From Paracoccaceae bacterium (GTDB lineage Bacteria > Pseudomonadota > Alphaproteobacteria > Rhodobacterales > Rhodobacteraceae): a DNA stretch of 33,050 bases. Below are positions 11,029 to 17,702 of this stretch, in pieces. The notes below the pieces were generated by a model. It was not told the origin of the DNA and searched no databases. It saw only the letters and a program-made list of their open reading frames with translations. The DNA is taken from NCBI GenBank assembly GCA_027082975.1, contig JALWTH010000418.1, positions 1-33,050 of the forward strand, in the 5' to 3' direction. Made by a program: the position numbers and the translations under genes. The first letter of the stretch is position 1; every line of letters starts with the position of its first letter.

Positions 11029-11340
11029 TCAGGAATGCGTGCCCCTGGGCGCGCTGCCCTTGACCAGCAGCGATTCCGCCATCAGCGCGATCAGCAGTTC
11101 CACATGGCGGGCGACCGAATATCCGGCGGCGCCGGTCTTGCGCCTGGATTCGGCCTCGGCCTCGGCTTCGAGCAGGCTGGTGAGCGCGCGGGCGGGCGGC
11201 GGCGGGGAGACCACGCGCATCAGCCGCTTCAGGTCGCGGTCGCGGTTGTAATCGGCGAGCCCGAAGCGGGCGGCGCGGATCAGCAGGCGCGGGCGGCGCA
11301 GGGATTTGAGGGCTTTCAGGGCGGTTTCGGTTTGCGACAT
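11029..11340 (-). CDS. DUF6477 family protein
   Basis: A 103-aa protein, basic in its first half (KALKSLRRPRLLIRAARFGLADY) with an Asp/Arg-rich NRDRDLKRLM stretch, an Ala/Glu-rich middle and a hydrophobic helical end. It matches the Rhodobacterales-restricted DUF6477 family as I remember it. The start at 11340 is supported by GGAGGT five to ten bases upstream (11345-11350); the longer frame to 11439 would cross the regulatory region. It is divergent from the DUF6456 gene, with a 243-bp region carrying DnaA and CtrA-like sites between them. Function unknown. Confidence 0.8.
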   Translation of the reverse strand: MSQTETALKALKSLRRPRLLIRAARFGLADYNRDRDLKRLMRVVSPPPPARALTSLLEAEAEAESRRKTGAAGYSVARHVELLIALMAESLLVKGSAPRGTHS

Positions 11341-11429
11341 CGGGACCTCCATGGTGATTCCCTGCACGATTGCACAACCTGAGGGAGTGTTGCGTGAAAC
11401 TGTCGGGGGGCGTACGCAGGTTTGGGATT

Positions 11430-11438
11430 TTATCCACA
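11430..11438 (+). promoter_or_regulatory. Perfect DnaA box (TTATCCACA)
   Basis: Exact match to the strong DnaA box consensus TTATCCACA. It faces a second perfect box at 11495-11503, with about 56 bp between them. Confidence 0.7.
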
Positions 11439-11472
11439 AAATGGAAACAAAGATTGGAATAAGCCGAAATAA

Positions 11473-11487
11473 TTAACTTTTCGGTAA
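11473..11487 (+). promoter_or_regulatory. CtrA-like binding site (TTAA-N7-GTAA)
   Basis: TTAA-CTTTTCG-GTAA, followed by C, differs by one base from the alphaproteobacterial CtrA consensus TTAA-N7-TTAA. It lies between the two DnaA boxes and some 20 bp upstream of the TTGACA hexamer. Confidence 0.5.
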
Positions 11488-11494
11488 CCTTTGC

Positions 11495-11503
11495 TGTGGA
11501 TAA
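11495..11503 (-). promoter_or_regulatory. Perfect DnaA box, inverted (TGTGGATAA)
   Basis: Exact reverse complement of TTATCCACA. It overlaps the approach to the TTGACA hexamer at 11505-11510, so DnaA bound here could affect transcription of the DUF6456 gene. Confidence 0.7.
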
Positions 11504-11583
11504 GTTGACATTGGATTAACAACCACGGGTTGTGCATTGCCAGTCCACTCCTGGTCGCACCCCGTAACCACGAGGGGGATGGT

Positions 11584-12729
11584 ATGGAACATGCAACCTC
11601 TTGCCTGCGCACAGGCCGGGACATGCCCGAGTGGGTATCGGAGGAGGTGCTCCTGTACCTGGACCATGTGGAGGGGGGGCAGTCGATCCGTGCCCTGGCC
11701 CGCAGGGCCGGGGTCCATGCGTCAACGATTCTGCGCAGGGTTCGCAAGACCGAATCCCGCCGCGACGACCCGCTGGTGGACCGCGCCCTCCTGCAACTGG
11801 GCGGGCTGATGCGCCGGCAGCGGGACGAAAGCGGCGCTCTACAGGAGACGCAGCCCGAGATGAGAGAGCTTCCCCAGGATGAAAAGACCCTGCACCGCGA
11901 TGCCAGCCGGATCCTGCGCGCATTGATGCTGGAAGGCGCGGTTCTGGCGGTGGTGCCGGAGGTGGAAACCGCGGTGGTGGTGGTCGAAAGCGCCGATGGC
12001 CGCCCACGCCAGGTGGCCGCCGTGGCGCGCCGCGTGGCCGAGGCCATGGCGCTTCAGGGCTGGATCGAGAAGGCACGCGAGGGGCGGGTGGTGCGCTACC
12101 GCATCTCGGCCGCCGGGCGGCGCAAGCTGCGCGAATTGCTGGCCGAGGCCGAAAGCGCCAATGCCGCGGCGATGGGCGACGACCGGGTGGCGGCCCATGC
12201 CGATGGCATACCCCGCAGCGCCGACCTCCACAGCCTGCACGCGGTTCGGCGCAAGCGGCGCCCGGCCGGTGCCGACAGCCCGCTGCAGGTGCTGGCCCGG
12301 CGGCGCGACAAGTCCGGCGCGCCCTATCTGTCGCCAGAGCTGCTGCGGGTGGCCGAGCGTCTGCGCACGGATTACGAACTGGCGCGCCTCGAAGGCCCGC
12401 TGGGCGAGGACTGGCAGTCGATCACCGGCGCCGAGGCCAGCGCTGTGGCGCAGGGCGGCGATACGGGAGGCAGAGATACGGGAGGCAGCGAAACGGGAGC
12501 CGGGGCGGCGACCGCCCGCCAGCGCCTGCACGCGGCACTGCGCTTTCTCGGCCCGGAGCTCGGCGACATGGCGCTGATGACCTGCTGCCTGCAACGGGGC
12601 ATGGAAGAGGCCGAGAAGCAGCTTCACATGCCGGCGCGGGCGGGCAAATATGTGCTTCGCATCGCGCTCAACATGTTGCTGCGCCATTATGGCAAGGCGG
12701 CGCAAGATGAGAACGATCTGATATACTAG
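11584..12729 (+). CDS. Helix-turn-helix protein with C-terminal DUF6456 domain
   Basis: A 381-aa probable DNA-binding protein. Residues 22-56 form a helix-turn-helix (SIRALARRAGVHASTILRRV); residues 100-195 look like a winged helix (AVARRVAEAMALQGWIEKA, VRYRISAAGRRKLRE). A Gly/Thr linker of three 5-residue repeats (from 12460) precedes the DUF6456-type end, with LRFLGPELGDMALMTCCLQR and the helical LRIALNMLLRHYG. The ATG at 11584 has GAGGGGG upstream; a longer frame from 11530 has no ribosome site. Its stop TAG lies in the CTAG end of the inverted-repeat element that follows. A regulatory role, perhaps linked to the cell cycle in view of its DnaA/CtrA-like control region, is inference. Confidence 0.82.
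   Translation: MEHATSCLRTGRDMPEWVSEEVLLYLDHVEGGQSIRALARRAGVHASTILRRVRKTESRRDDPLVDRALLQLGGLMRRQRDESGALQETQPEMRELPQDEKTLHRDASRILRALMLEGAVLAVVPEVETAVVVVESADGRPRQVAAVARRVAEAMALQGWIEKAREGRVVRYRISAAGRRKLRELLAEAESANAAAMGDDRVAAHADGIPRSADLHSLHAVRRKRRPAGADSPLQVLARRRDKSGAPYLSPELLRVAERLRTDYELARLEGPLGEDWQSITGAEASAVAQGGDTGGRDTGGSETGAGAATARQRLHAALRFLGPELGDMALMTCCLQRGMEEAEKQLHMPARAGKYVLRIALNMLLRHYGKAAQDENDLIY
12459..12503 (+). repeat. Three in-frame 15-bp tandem repeats
   Basis: Three near-identical 15-bp units (from 12459, 12474 and 12489; the third has diverged) encode DTGGR, DTGGS and ETGAG in the linker before the DUF6456 domain. The number of units could vary between strains without shifting the frame. 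Confidence 0.75.
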
Positions 12730-12763
12730 GCTCAGGACCCATCAATCCCGCGCTCACAGCGGT

Positions 12764-12852
12764 GCAGGCGCGAAATATCAGGGGTTTTTTGCCCGCCGGA
12801 CAGGGTGGGTCCCCTTTCCAAGGGCAAAAGGCCCCTGAGATGAAGCGCCTGC
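12764..12852. other. Long stem-loop 1 inside the inverted-repeat element
   Basis: GCAGGCGC (12764-12771) pairs with GCGCCTGC (12845-12852). Further in, 12780-12794 pairs with 12822-12836 over 15 positions, two of them G-U in RNA. Between these the arms stay in register (23 nt each side) with a few mismatches. The loop is about 27 nt and rich in G and C. Confidence 0.65.
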
Positions 12853-12869
12853 GCCGCCCGCAGGGCTCA

Positions 12870-12957
12870 GGCGGATTTGCTCCCTGACTGCGTTGCAAGA
12901 TCTTGAAATAGATTACTATTCCTGCGGTCTTGCGCCTGTTCAGGAAACAAATCCGCC
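12870..12957. other. Stem-loop 2 inside the inverted-repeat element
   Basis: GGCGGATTTG (12870-12879) pairs perfectly with CAAATCCGCC (12948-12957); further inside GCAAGA can pair with TCTTGC, leaving an AT-rich loop around AAATAGATTACTATT. With stem-loop 1 and the terminal repeats it gives a cloverleaf-like plan. Confidence 0.6.
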
Positions 12958-12990
12958 GGACTGTGAGCGCGGGATTGATGGGTCCTGAGC

Positions 12991-13440
12991 CTAGAACTTC
13001 AGGATAACAGACAGAACAATCAGGATCATCAGCAGCGTGGGAACCTCGTTCATCAGCCTGTAGCTGCGGCCGGAACGCGAATTGCGCCCCTCGGCAAAGT
13101 CGAGCCGGCGCAGATACAGCCAGTAGTGCATCCAGGTCATGCCCAGGACCGACACCGCCTTGACCCAGGGCCAGAACATCCCCCAATCGACGATCCCGGG
13201 AGTAAAGACCATCACCAGCCCGAACAGCCAGGTCGAAATCATCGCCGGACGCATGATCAGCCTTTGAAGCTTCAGCTCCATCTTCTGAAAGAGAAGATCC
13301 GTTTCACTGCCTGTCTCGACTTCTTCCGCATGATAGACAAACAGACGTGGCAGATAGAAAAGCCCTGCCATCCATGACAGGACGGACATGATATGCAGGG
13401 CCTTTGCCCATGGATAAAACCAGGTCAGAAAATCAGCCAT
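12991..13440 (-). CDS. hemJ: Protoporphyrinogen IX oxidase HemJ
   Basis: Membrane enzyme of haem synthesis that oxidises protoporphyrinogen IX to protoporphyrin IX. The 149-aa product has four hydrophobic helices and the HemJ hallmarks: H16 in AKALHIMSVLSWMAGLFYLP (haem-ligand histidine in this family), LPRLFVYH, and the C-terminal RLMNEVPTLL. GGGAG precedes the ATG. The stop TAG lies in the CTAG terminus of the inverted-repeat element. Its start borders the predicted oriC, as hem genes do in other alphaproteobacteria. Confidence 0.95.
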   Translation of the reverse strand: MADFLTWFYPWAKALHIMSVLSWMAGLFYLPRLFVYHAEEVETGSETDLLFQKMELKLQRLIMRPAMISTWLFGLVMVFTPGIVDWGMFWPWVKAVSVLGMTWMHYWLYLRRLDFAEGRNSRSGRSYRLMNEVPTLLMILIVLSVILKF

Positions 13441-13463
13441 TTCGCTCCCTTTTCGCCCTGAAT

Positions 13464-13487
13464 AAAGAAAAAGAAAGAAGAAGAAAA
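13464..13487 (+). other. Purine tract in oriC with AAG repeats
   Basis: Twenty-four purines in a row, including AAGAAGAAG, next to a weak DnaA-box-like TGTGGTTGA at 13488-13496. Short (T/A)A(G/A) triplets beside a DnaA box resemble the DnaA-trio element; this reading is tentative. Confidence 0.35.
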
Positions 13488-13505
13488 TGTGGTTGATTCA
13501 GGGCT

Positions 13506-13523
13506 TGTGGATTATGTGGATTG
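13506..13523 (-). promoter_or_regulatory. Two adjacent DnaA-box-like sites in oriC
   Basis: TGTGGATTA and TGTGGATTG lie directly next to each other in the same orientation. They differ from TGTGGATAA by one and two bases. Confidence 0.55.
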
Positions 13524-13559
13524 ACAAATCATCCTGAGATATATCCATATCGCAGCTTG

Positions 13560-13577
13560 GTGGAAAATATTTTCCAC
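13560..13577. promoter_or_regulatory. 18-bp perfect palindrome with DnaA-like half-sites
   Basis: GTGGAAAATATTTTCCAC reads the same on both strands, so it presents two overlapping TTTTCCAC(A)-type sites head to head. A further GGTGGAAAA follows at 13581-13589. Confidence 0.6.
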
Positions 13578-13590
13578 ATGGGTGGAAAAG

Positions 13591-13632
13591 AATATAAATC
13601 ATTATTTTTCAAGATATTAGAGTATATCTTTC
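13591..13632. other. AT-rich block, candidate DNA unwinding element
   Basis: By my count 35 of 42 bases are A or T (for example AATATAAATCATTATTTTTC), the most AT-rich stretch of this length that I saw in the window, placed between DnaA-box-like sites. Confidence 0.5.
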
Positions 13633-13817
13633 TGTGGAAAAACCGAGGATGGATGATATCACGTCAGCATGTGGGTGAATAGGGCACAATTACCAACATG
13701 GGACAAAACTTCCCGAGACATCTGTAAAATGCACCCGATCTGTGAAAATGTCTGCCTGAGTCATTTTCGCCCAGTATCCCACACCGGAACAAACACGAAT
13801 TTTCCACAGGTACATAC

Positions 13818-14414
13818 ATGAAACAGCCTCTCATTCTGGCTTCCGGCTCGGAAATCCGCGCCAGGCTTCTGCGCTCGGCGCGGCTTGATTTCGAGGTGGT
13901 CCCTGCCTCGGTCGATGAGCGCGCCATTCAGCAGGAGATGCAAGCCGCCGGCGCCGAGCCGATACAGGTGGCTGAAGCTCTCGCCGCGGAAAAGGCCGGA
14001 GAAGTGGCCGCGGCCCGGAGTGATACTCTGGTCCTCGGATGCGATCAGGTGGCGGCGCTGGGCCGAGAAATCCTGACCAAGCCCCGGGACAAGGCGCACG
14101 CCCGCGCCCAGCTGCGCGCCCTCTCGGGAAAGGAGCACAGGCTGTATTCCGCCGCCACGCTTTATCGGGACGGTGTCCGTATCTGGCACCATGTCGGAGA
14201 GGTAAGGATGCGGATGCACGAGCTTTCGGACAGCTATATCGACAGCTATCTTGAGCGAAACTGGCACTCCATCGGCCATGCGGTCGGCTGCTACAAGCTC
14301 GAGGAAGAGGGCGTGCGGCTGTTTTCTGCCGTGGAGGGGGATTATTTTCATGTGTTGGGTTTGCCCCTGATCGAACTGCTGACATATTTACGGGACCAGG
14401 GAGAGATAGAATGA
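13818..14414 (+). CDS. maf: Maf-family nucleotide pyrophosphatase
   Basis: House-cleaning nucleoside triphosphate pyrophosphatase that removes non-canonical nucleotides. The 198-aa product has the N-terminal [13 protein letters not shown] (the family's SxSxxRxxLL) and D76 in LVLGCDQVA, the likely catalytic base; residues near [13 protein letters not shown] and [11 protein letters not shown] also fit. The cysteine-bearing version of these motifs suggests the YceF side of the family, which acts on modified bases, but this cannot be fixed by eye. A DnaA-box-like TTTTCCACA (13800-13808) ends nine bases before the ATG. Its TGA overlaps the aroE start (ATGA). Confidence 0.93.
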   Translation: MKQPLILASGSEIRARLLRSARLDFEVVPASVDERAIQQEMQAAGAEPIQVAEALAAEKAGEVAAARSDTLVLGCDQVAALGREILTKPRDKAHARAQLRALSGKEHRLYSAATLYRDGVRIWHHVGEVRMRMHELSDSYIDSYLERNWHSIGHAVGCYKLEEEGVRLFSAVEGDYFHVLGLPLIELLTYLRDQGEIE

Positions 14415-15253
14415 TCAGCGAGGAAGCAAGGATACCTCTTGCCGGGGTGATCGGGCATCCGATCGAGCACAGCAAATCTCCGCTGCTCCATGCCCATTGG
14501 CTGAAAGCGCTCGGGTTGCCCGGCCATTACGTCCCCATGCGGGTGGAGCGCAACGATCTGAAAACGGTTCTGCGGACCTTGCCCAAGGCCGGGTTTGTCG
14601 GGGTGAATGTCACCATTCCGCACAAGGAATACGTGCTGGAGCTCGCCGATCTGGTCACCGACCGGGCAGCGCTGATCGGTGCGGCCAATACGCTTATCTT
14701 CCGCAAGGACGGCAAGATCCATGCCGATAACACCGACGGCTACGGTTTCATCGAAAACCTCCGCCACGGCGCGCCGGGATGGAACCCTGTCGCGGGGCCT
14801 GCGGCGGTCTTTGGTGCCGGGGGCGCGGCGCGGGCCGTGGTGGCCTCTCTGCTCGAAGTGGGCGTGCGCGAGATCCGCATATCGAACCGCACCCGGACCC
14901 GCGCCGATGCCCTGCGCGCCGATTTCGGCTCCAGGCTTGTCGTTCATGACTGGGTGCAGGCGGGAAACATGCTCGAAGGCGCCGCGACCGTGGTCAACAC
15001 CACCTCGCTGGGCATGGTCGGCAAGCCCGCATTCCGCGTGCCGCTGGATGGCCTCAGCCCCGGCGCCGTGGTGACCGATCTGGTCTATACGCCGCTGATC
15101 ACACCGTTTCTCGAAACCGCGGCGCAGATGGGCTGTATCACCGTGGACGGGCTGGGGATGCTGCTGCACCAGGCCACGCCGGGCTTTGAGCGCTGGTTCG
15201 GCAAGCGCCCGCCGGTGGACGAAGCAGCGCGCGCGGCGGTGCTGGATTCGTGA
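14411..15253 (+). CDS. aroE: Shikimate dehydrogenase AroE
   Basis: Reduces 3-dehydroshikimate to shikimate with NADPH in aromatic amino-acid synthesis. The 280-aa product shows the substrate-binding [15 protein letters not shown], the catalytic lysine K72 in NVTIPHKEY, the aspartate in NTDGYGF and the NADP-binding [17 protein letters not shown] precedes the ATG, which overlaps the maf stop by four bases; the end overlaps the coaE GTG start (GTGA). The overlaps indicate one operon with maf, coaE and dnaQ. Confidence 0.97.
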   Translation: MISEEARIPLAGVIGHPIEHSKSPLLHAHWLKALGLPGHYVPMRVERNDLKTVLRTLPKAGFVGVNVTIPHKEYVLELADLVTDRAALIGAANTLIFRKDGKIHADNTDGYGFIENLRHGAPGWNPVAGPAAVFGAGGAARAVVASLLEVGVREIRISNRTRTRADALRADFGSRLVVHDWVQAGNMLEGAATVVNTTSLGMVGKPAFRVPLDGLSPGAVVTDLVYTPLITPFLETAAQMGCITVDGLGMLLHQATPGFERWFGKRPPVDEAARAAVLDS

Positions 15254-15843
15254 GCAGCCGGCCTTTCCTGATCGGGCTCACCGGCTCCATGGGCATGGGC
15301 AAGAGCACCACGGCGCAGATGTTTCGCGACGAGGGGATCCCGGTATGGGATGCCGATGCTGCTGTCCACCGCCTGTATGCAAGGGGCGGCGCTGCCGTGG
15401 CGCCGATTGCCCGGATATATCCTGACGCGCTGGTGGACGGTGCCGTGGACCGCGCCAGGCTGAAGGAGCGGATCGCGCAGGACCCCGGCGCCCTTGCCAG
15501 GATCGAAGCCGTGGTGCATCCCTTGCTTGCCAGGGACAGAGAAGCTTTTCTGGCTGGATTGGAGACTGATATAGCCGTGCTTGACTTCCCGCTCCTGCTG
15601 GAAACGGGCGCCGATCGGCTGGTGGACATGGTACTGGTCGTGTCCGTACCCGAAGATGTGCAGAAGCAGCGTATTCTTGCGCGAGGGACCATGGATTCGG
15701 CCATGTTAGAGACCATATTGTCCAGGCAGATGCCGGACAGCGAAAAGCGCGCCCGCGCCGATGTGGTGATCGAGACGAGAGATATGAAAACAGCCCGCCG
15801 CGCCGTGCGGGAACTCTTGAGAGAGATACGGGAAAATGCGTGA
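15250..15843 (+). CDS. coaE: Dephospho-CoA kinase CoaE
   Basis: Last step of coenzyme A synthesis: phosphorylates the 3'-OH of dephospho-CoA. The 197-aa product has the P-loop GSMGMGKST (residues 12-20) right at the N terminus and the family's [11 protein letters not shown] region after it, then HPLL and [10 protein letters not shown]. The start codon is GTG at 15250, overlapping the aroE TGA; the distance from it to the P-loop fits CoaE. The end overlaps dnaQ by 8 nt. Confidence 0.96.
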   Translation: MSSRPFLIGLTGSMGMGKSTTAQMFRDEGIPVWDADAAVHRLYARGGAAVAPIARIYPDALVDGAVDRARLKERIAQDPGALARIEAVVHPLLARDREAFLAGLETDIAVLDFPLLLETGADRLVDMVLVVSVPEDVQKQRILARGTMDSAMLETILSRQMPDSEKRARADVVIETRDMKTARRAVRELLREIRENA

Positions 15844-16528
15844 GATCGTGCTGGATACGGAGACCACCGGGCTGGACCCGGAGAGCGGGGACCGGATCGT
15901 GGAGATCGGCGCGGTCGAGCTTGTCAACCACATGCCCACCGGGCGCACCTATCACCAGTATATCAACCCGGAGCGCACCATGCCGCAGGAGGCGTTCGAG
16001 GTGCACGGTCTGAGCGACGAATTCCTTGCCGACAAGCCGAAATTTGCGGCTATCGCCGGGGAATTCATGGAGTTCATCGGCGATTCGCGCTTGGTGATCC
16101 ACAATGCCGCCTTTGACATGAAATTTCTCAACGCCGAGCTTAAATGGGCCGGTTACGCGCCCCTGCCCTGGGAGCGGGCGCTGGACACGCTGGCGCTTGC
16201 GCGCAAGAAATTTCCCGGCGCGCCGGCTTCGCTCGATGCTTTATGCCGGCGCTTCGGTATCGACAATTCGAGCCGCACCCTGCACGGGGCCCTTCTGGAC
16301 AGCGAGATACTGGCCGAGGTCTATCTGGAACTGATCGGCGGACGCCAGCCCGACCTGGTGCTGAGCGAGCGCCGCGTCGTGGCGGATGCCGTCAGCACGG
16401 ACGACGACTGGCGCCCGACGCCACGGCCAGCGAAGCTGCCACCGCGCCTGACGCCGCAAGAGGCCGAGGCACATGCGGCCTTTGTCGAAACCCTGGGTGA
16501 GGATGCGCTGTGGCGCAAATTCAGCTAG
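15836..16528 (+). CDS. dnaQ: DNA polymerase III epsilon subunit (proofreading exonuclease)
   Basis: 3'-5' exonuclease that proofreads for the replicative polymerase. The 230-aa product has Exo I DTETTG (residues 7-12), Exo II with D94 in [10 protein letters not shown] and Exo III with H150 and D155 in [14 protein letters not shown], giving the complete DEDDh set. Residues 170-230 are the less conserved tail that normally binds the alpha subunit. It starts inside the end of coaE (ATGCGTGA) and overlaps the convergent secB by 8 nt at its own end. Confidence 0.96.
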   Translation: MREIVLDTETTGLDPESGDRIVEIGAVELVNHMPTGRTYHQYINPERTMPQEAFEVHGLSDEFLADKPKFAAIAGEFMEFIGDSRLVIHNAAFDMKFLNAELKWAGYAPLPWERALDTLALARKKFPGAPASLDALCRRFGIDNSSRTLHGALLDSEILAEVYLELIGGRQPDLVLSERRVVADAVSTDDDWRPTPRPAKLPPRLTPQEAEAHAAFVETLGEDALWRKFS

Positions 16529-17033
16529 CGGGCGCCTGGCCCCCCTCGCCCGCGGCGGCACGCCGGGCGATTTCCTGCCGGTAGAGCGCGAGGAAATCCA
16601 CCGTGTCGAGATTGAGCGGCGGAAAGCCCCCGTCGCGGGTGATGTCCGAGACGATGCGGCGCACGAAGGGGAAGATCATCCGCGGACATTCGATCATCAG
16701 GAAGGGGTGCAACTGCTCTTCCGGCACGTTTTCCACATGAAAGATGCCGCCATATTCCAGCTCCAGCAGGAACAGCGGCTCGCCGCCCTCCTGGTTCTTC
16801 GAGTTGATCTTGAACTTGGTGATCACCTCGAACTGGTGCTCGGCGCTGCGCTTCTTGGCGTCCAGCGCCACTTCGACATTGATGGCGGGCTTTACCTCGC
16901 CCTCGACACCCTTCTGCACCAGCGCGTTTTCAAAGGAAAGATCGCGGATGAACTGGCCCAGAACGCTCATCCTGGGTTGCGCCGGTGCGCCGGCTGCGGC
17001 GCCGTTTTCGTTGGGGGTGGCTTCGTCGGCCAT
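16521..17033 (-). CDS. secB: Protein-export chaperone SecB
   Basis: Cytosolic tetrameric chaperone that keeps secretory proteins unfolded and hands them to SecA. The 170-aa product has a short Ala/Gly-rich N-terminal extension (about 20 residues) and then the SecB core: [45 protein letters not shown] and [18 protein letters not shown] precedes the ATG. The 3' end overlaps dnaQ; fxsA lies 57 nt upstream on the same strand, so the two may be cotranscribed. Confidence 0.96.
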   Translation of the reverse strand: MADEATPNENGAAAGAPAQPRMSVLGQFIRDLSFENALVQKGVEGEVKPAINVEVALDAKKRSAEHQFEVITKFKINSKNQEGGEPLFLLELEYGGIFHVENVPEEQLHPFLMIECPRMIFPFVRRIVSDITRDGGFPPLNLDTVDFLALYRQEIARRAAAGEGGQAPAS

Positions 17034-17090
17034 TGGAAAACTCCTGTAACATGTGCTTCGCGCCGTGCTTAGCAGAGCGGTGCGCGGGGC

Positions 17091-17600
17091 TCAATGGCGG
17101 GTAAGACCGGCCGGCGGGTGGGTCGGGCCCCTGTCCGGCGTGACCTCGGTGAATTCGGCGTCAACAATGTCGTCGCCACCGCCATTCCAGGTCTCGCGCA
17201 CCCCGCAGCGCGGCCCGTCTTCCGGGCGCATCCGGGCGGCGGTGAAGCTGGCGATATGCACCTTGCCGCGCAGGTAGCGGAAAACCGCCCGGCGAACGGG
17301 GGGAAACAGCAGCAGAAAGCCGACCGTATCGGTAAAGAAGCCGGGGGTCAGCAGAAGTGCGCCGGAAAACAGGATCATCGCCCCATGTGCCAGCGGCTCG
17401 CTCGGGTCTTCGAGCGCGTTGAACCGCTGCTGCATTTCCCGCAGCGCATTCGCCCCCTGCACCCGTATCATCGCGGTGCCGACAATGGCGGTGACGACGA
17501 CGATCGCCAGGGTGGGCCAGAGGCCGATCGCCCCGCCGATCTGGATGAACAGGGCGATTTCGATGATCGGAACCGCGACGAAAAGCGCAAAAAGCCACAT
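17091..17600 (-). CDS. fxsA: FxsA family membrane protein
   Basis: Inner-membrane protein named for its effect on F-plasmid exclusion of phage T7 in E. coli. The 169-aa product has hydrophobic helices at about residues 3-25, 28-47 and 72-98, the family's GLWPTLAIVVVTAIVGTAMIR segment in the middle, LLLTPGFFTDTVGFLLL, and then a soluble polar tail ending with an acidic DDIVDAEFTEV motif common in alphaproteobacterial members. GAGGG precedes the ATG. Divergent from the Tim44 gene across 102 bp. Confidence 0.9.
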   Translation of the reverse strand: MWLFALFVAVPIIEIALFIQIGGAIGLWPTLAIVVVTAIVGTAMIRVQGANALREMQQRFNALEDPSEPLAHGAMILFSGALLLTPGFFTDTVGFLLLFPPVRRAVFRYLRGKVHIASFTAARMRPEDGPRCGVRETWNGGGDDIVDAEFTEVTPDRGPTHPPAGLTRH

Positions 17601-17702
17601 GGCACCCTCTGGATTGTTCGCGGGCGTGGACTTGATAACGCCCCTCCTCTACATATGTGCCTGTTGCGCAGTTTTCCATCCCGCGTCTGAAACGAGGTCC
17701 AA

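Larger units (their letters stand above)
11341..11583. promoter_or_regulatory. Divergent control region with DnaA boxes and a CtrA-like site
   Basis: A 243-bp region, AT-rich in its middle, between DUF6477 (minus) and DUF6456 (plus). It holds two perfect DnaA boxes facing each other, a near-perfect CtrA-like site between them, a further TTAAC half-site (11516-11520) and a perfect -35-like TTGACA at 11505-11510 reading towards DUF6456; the matching -10 is poor, which would fit an activated promoter. The individual sites are listed separately. Confidence 0.6.
12726..12994. mobile_element. Non-coding inverted-repeat element (MITE-like), 269 bp
   Basis: The ends, 12726-12759 and 12961-12994, are perfect 34-bp inverted repeats, each beginning with CTAG and GCTCAGGACCC. 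CTAG is its own complement, so it may be a 4-bp target duplication flanking a 261-bp element (12730-12990). There is no coding frame of note inside; instead two strong stem-loops fill it. It separates the convergent DUF6456 and hemJ genes, and the TAG stops of both lie in the terminal CTAGs. MITE-like nature is inferred from the form; a bidirectional terminator or structured RNA is the alternative. No transposase is in the window. Confidence 0.75.
13441..13817. other. Predicted chromosomal replication origin (oriC)
   Basis: A 377-bp stretch with no gene, clearly richer in A+T than its surroundings. It holds DnaA-box-like sites: TGTGGATTA (13506-13514), TGTGGATTG (13515-13523), TTTTCCACA (13570-13578), TGTGGAAAA (13633-13641) and TTTTCCACA (13800-13808), plus weaker ones near 13488 and 13775. 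It also has an 18-bp palindrome and an AT-rich block that could unwind. hemJ on one side and maf-aroE-coaE-dnaQ-secB on the other are the neighbours of oriC in Caulobacter-type chromosomes. None of the boxes here is the perfect TTATCCACA. Confidence 0.8.

Noticed and set aside
13441-13817. A small gene within the AT-rich region between hemJ and maf
   Set aside because: Short open frames there lack ribosome sites and coding-type composition; the region is better explained as oriC.
15554-15576. Nearly identical 21-22 bp in coaE and in the gene at 23585 (23902-23923), both coding AGLETDIA
   Set aside because: Curious but short; the two proteins are unrelated and no flanking similarity is seen, so chance is more likely than a repeat or gene conversion.
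17601-17702. Promoters for fxsA and tim44 in the divergent gap
   Set aside because: Only weak hexamers (for example TTGATA near 17633 and a minus-strand TATGTA near 17652) with poor partners; not good enough to call.
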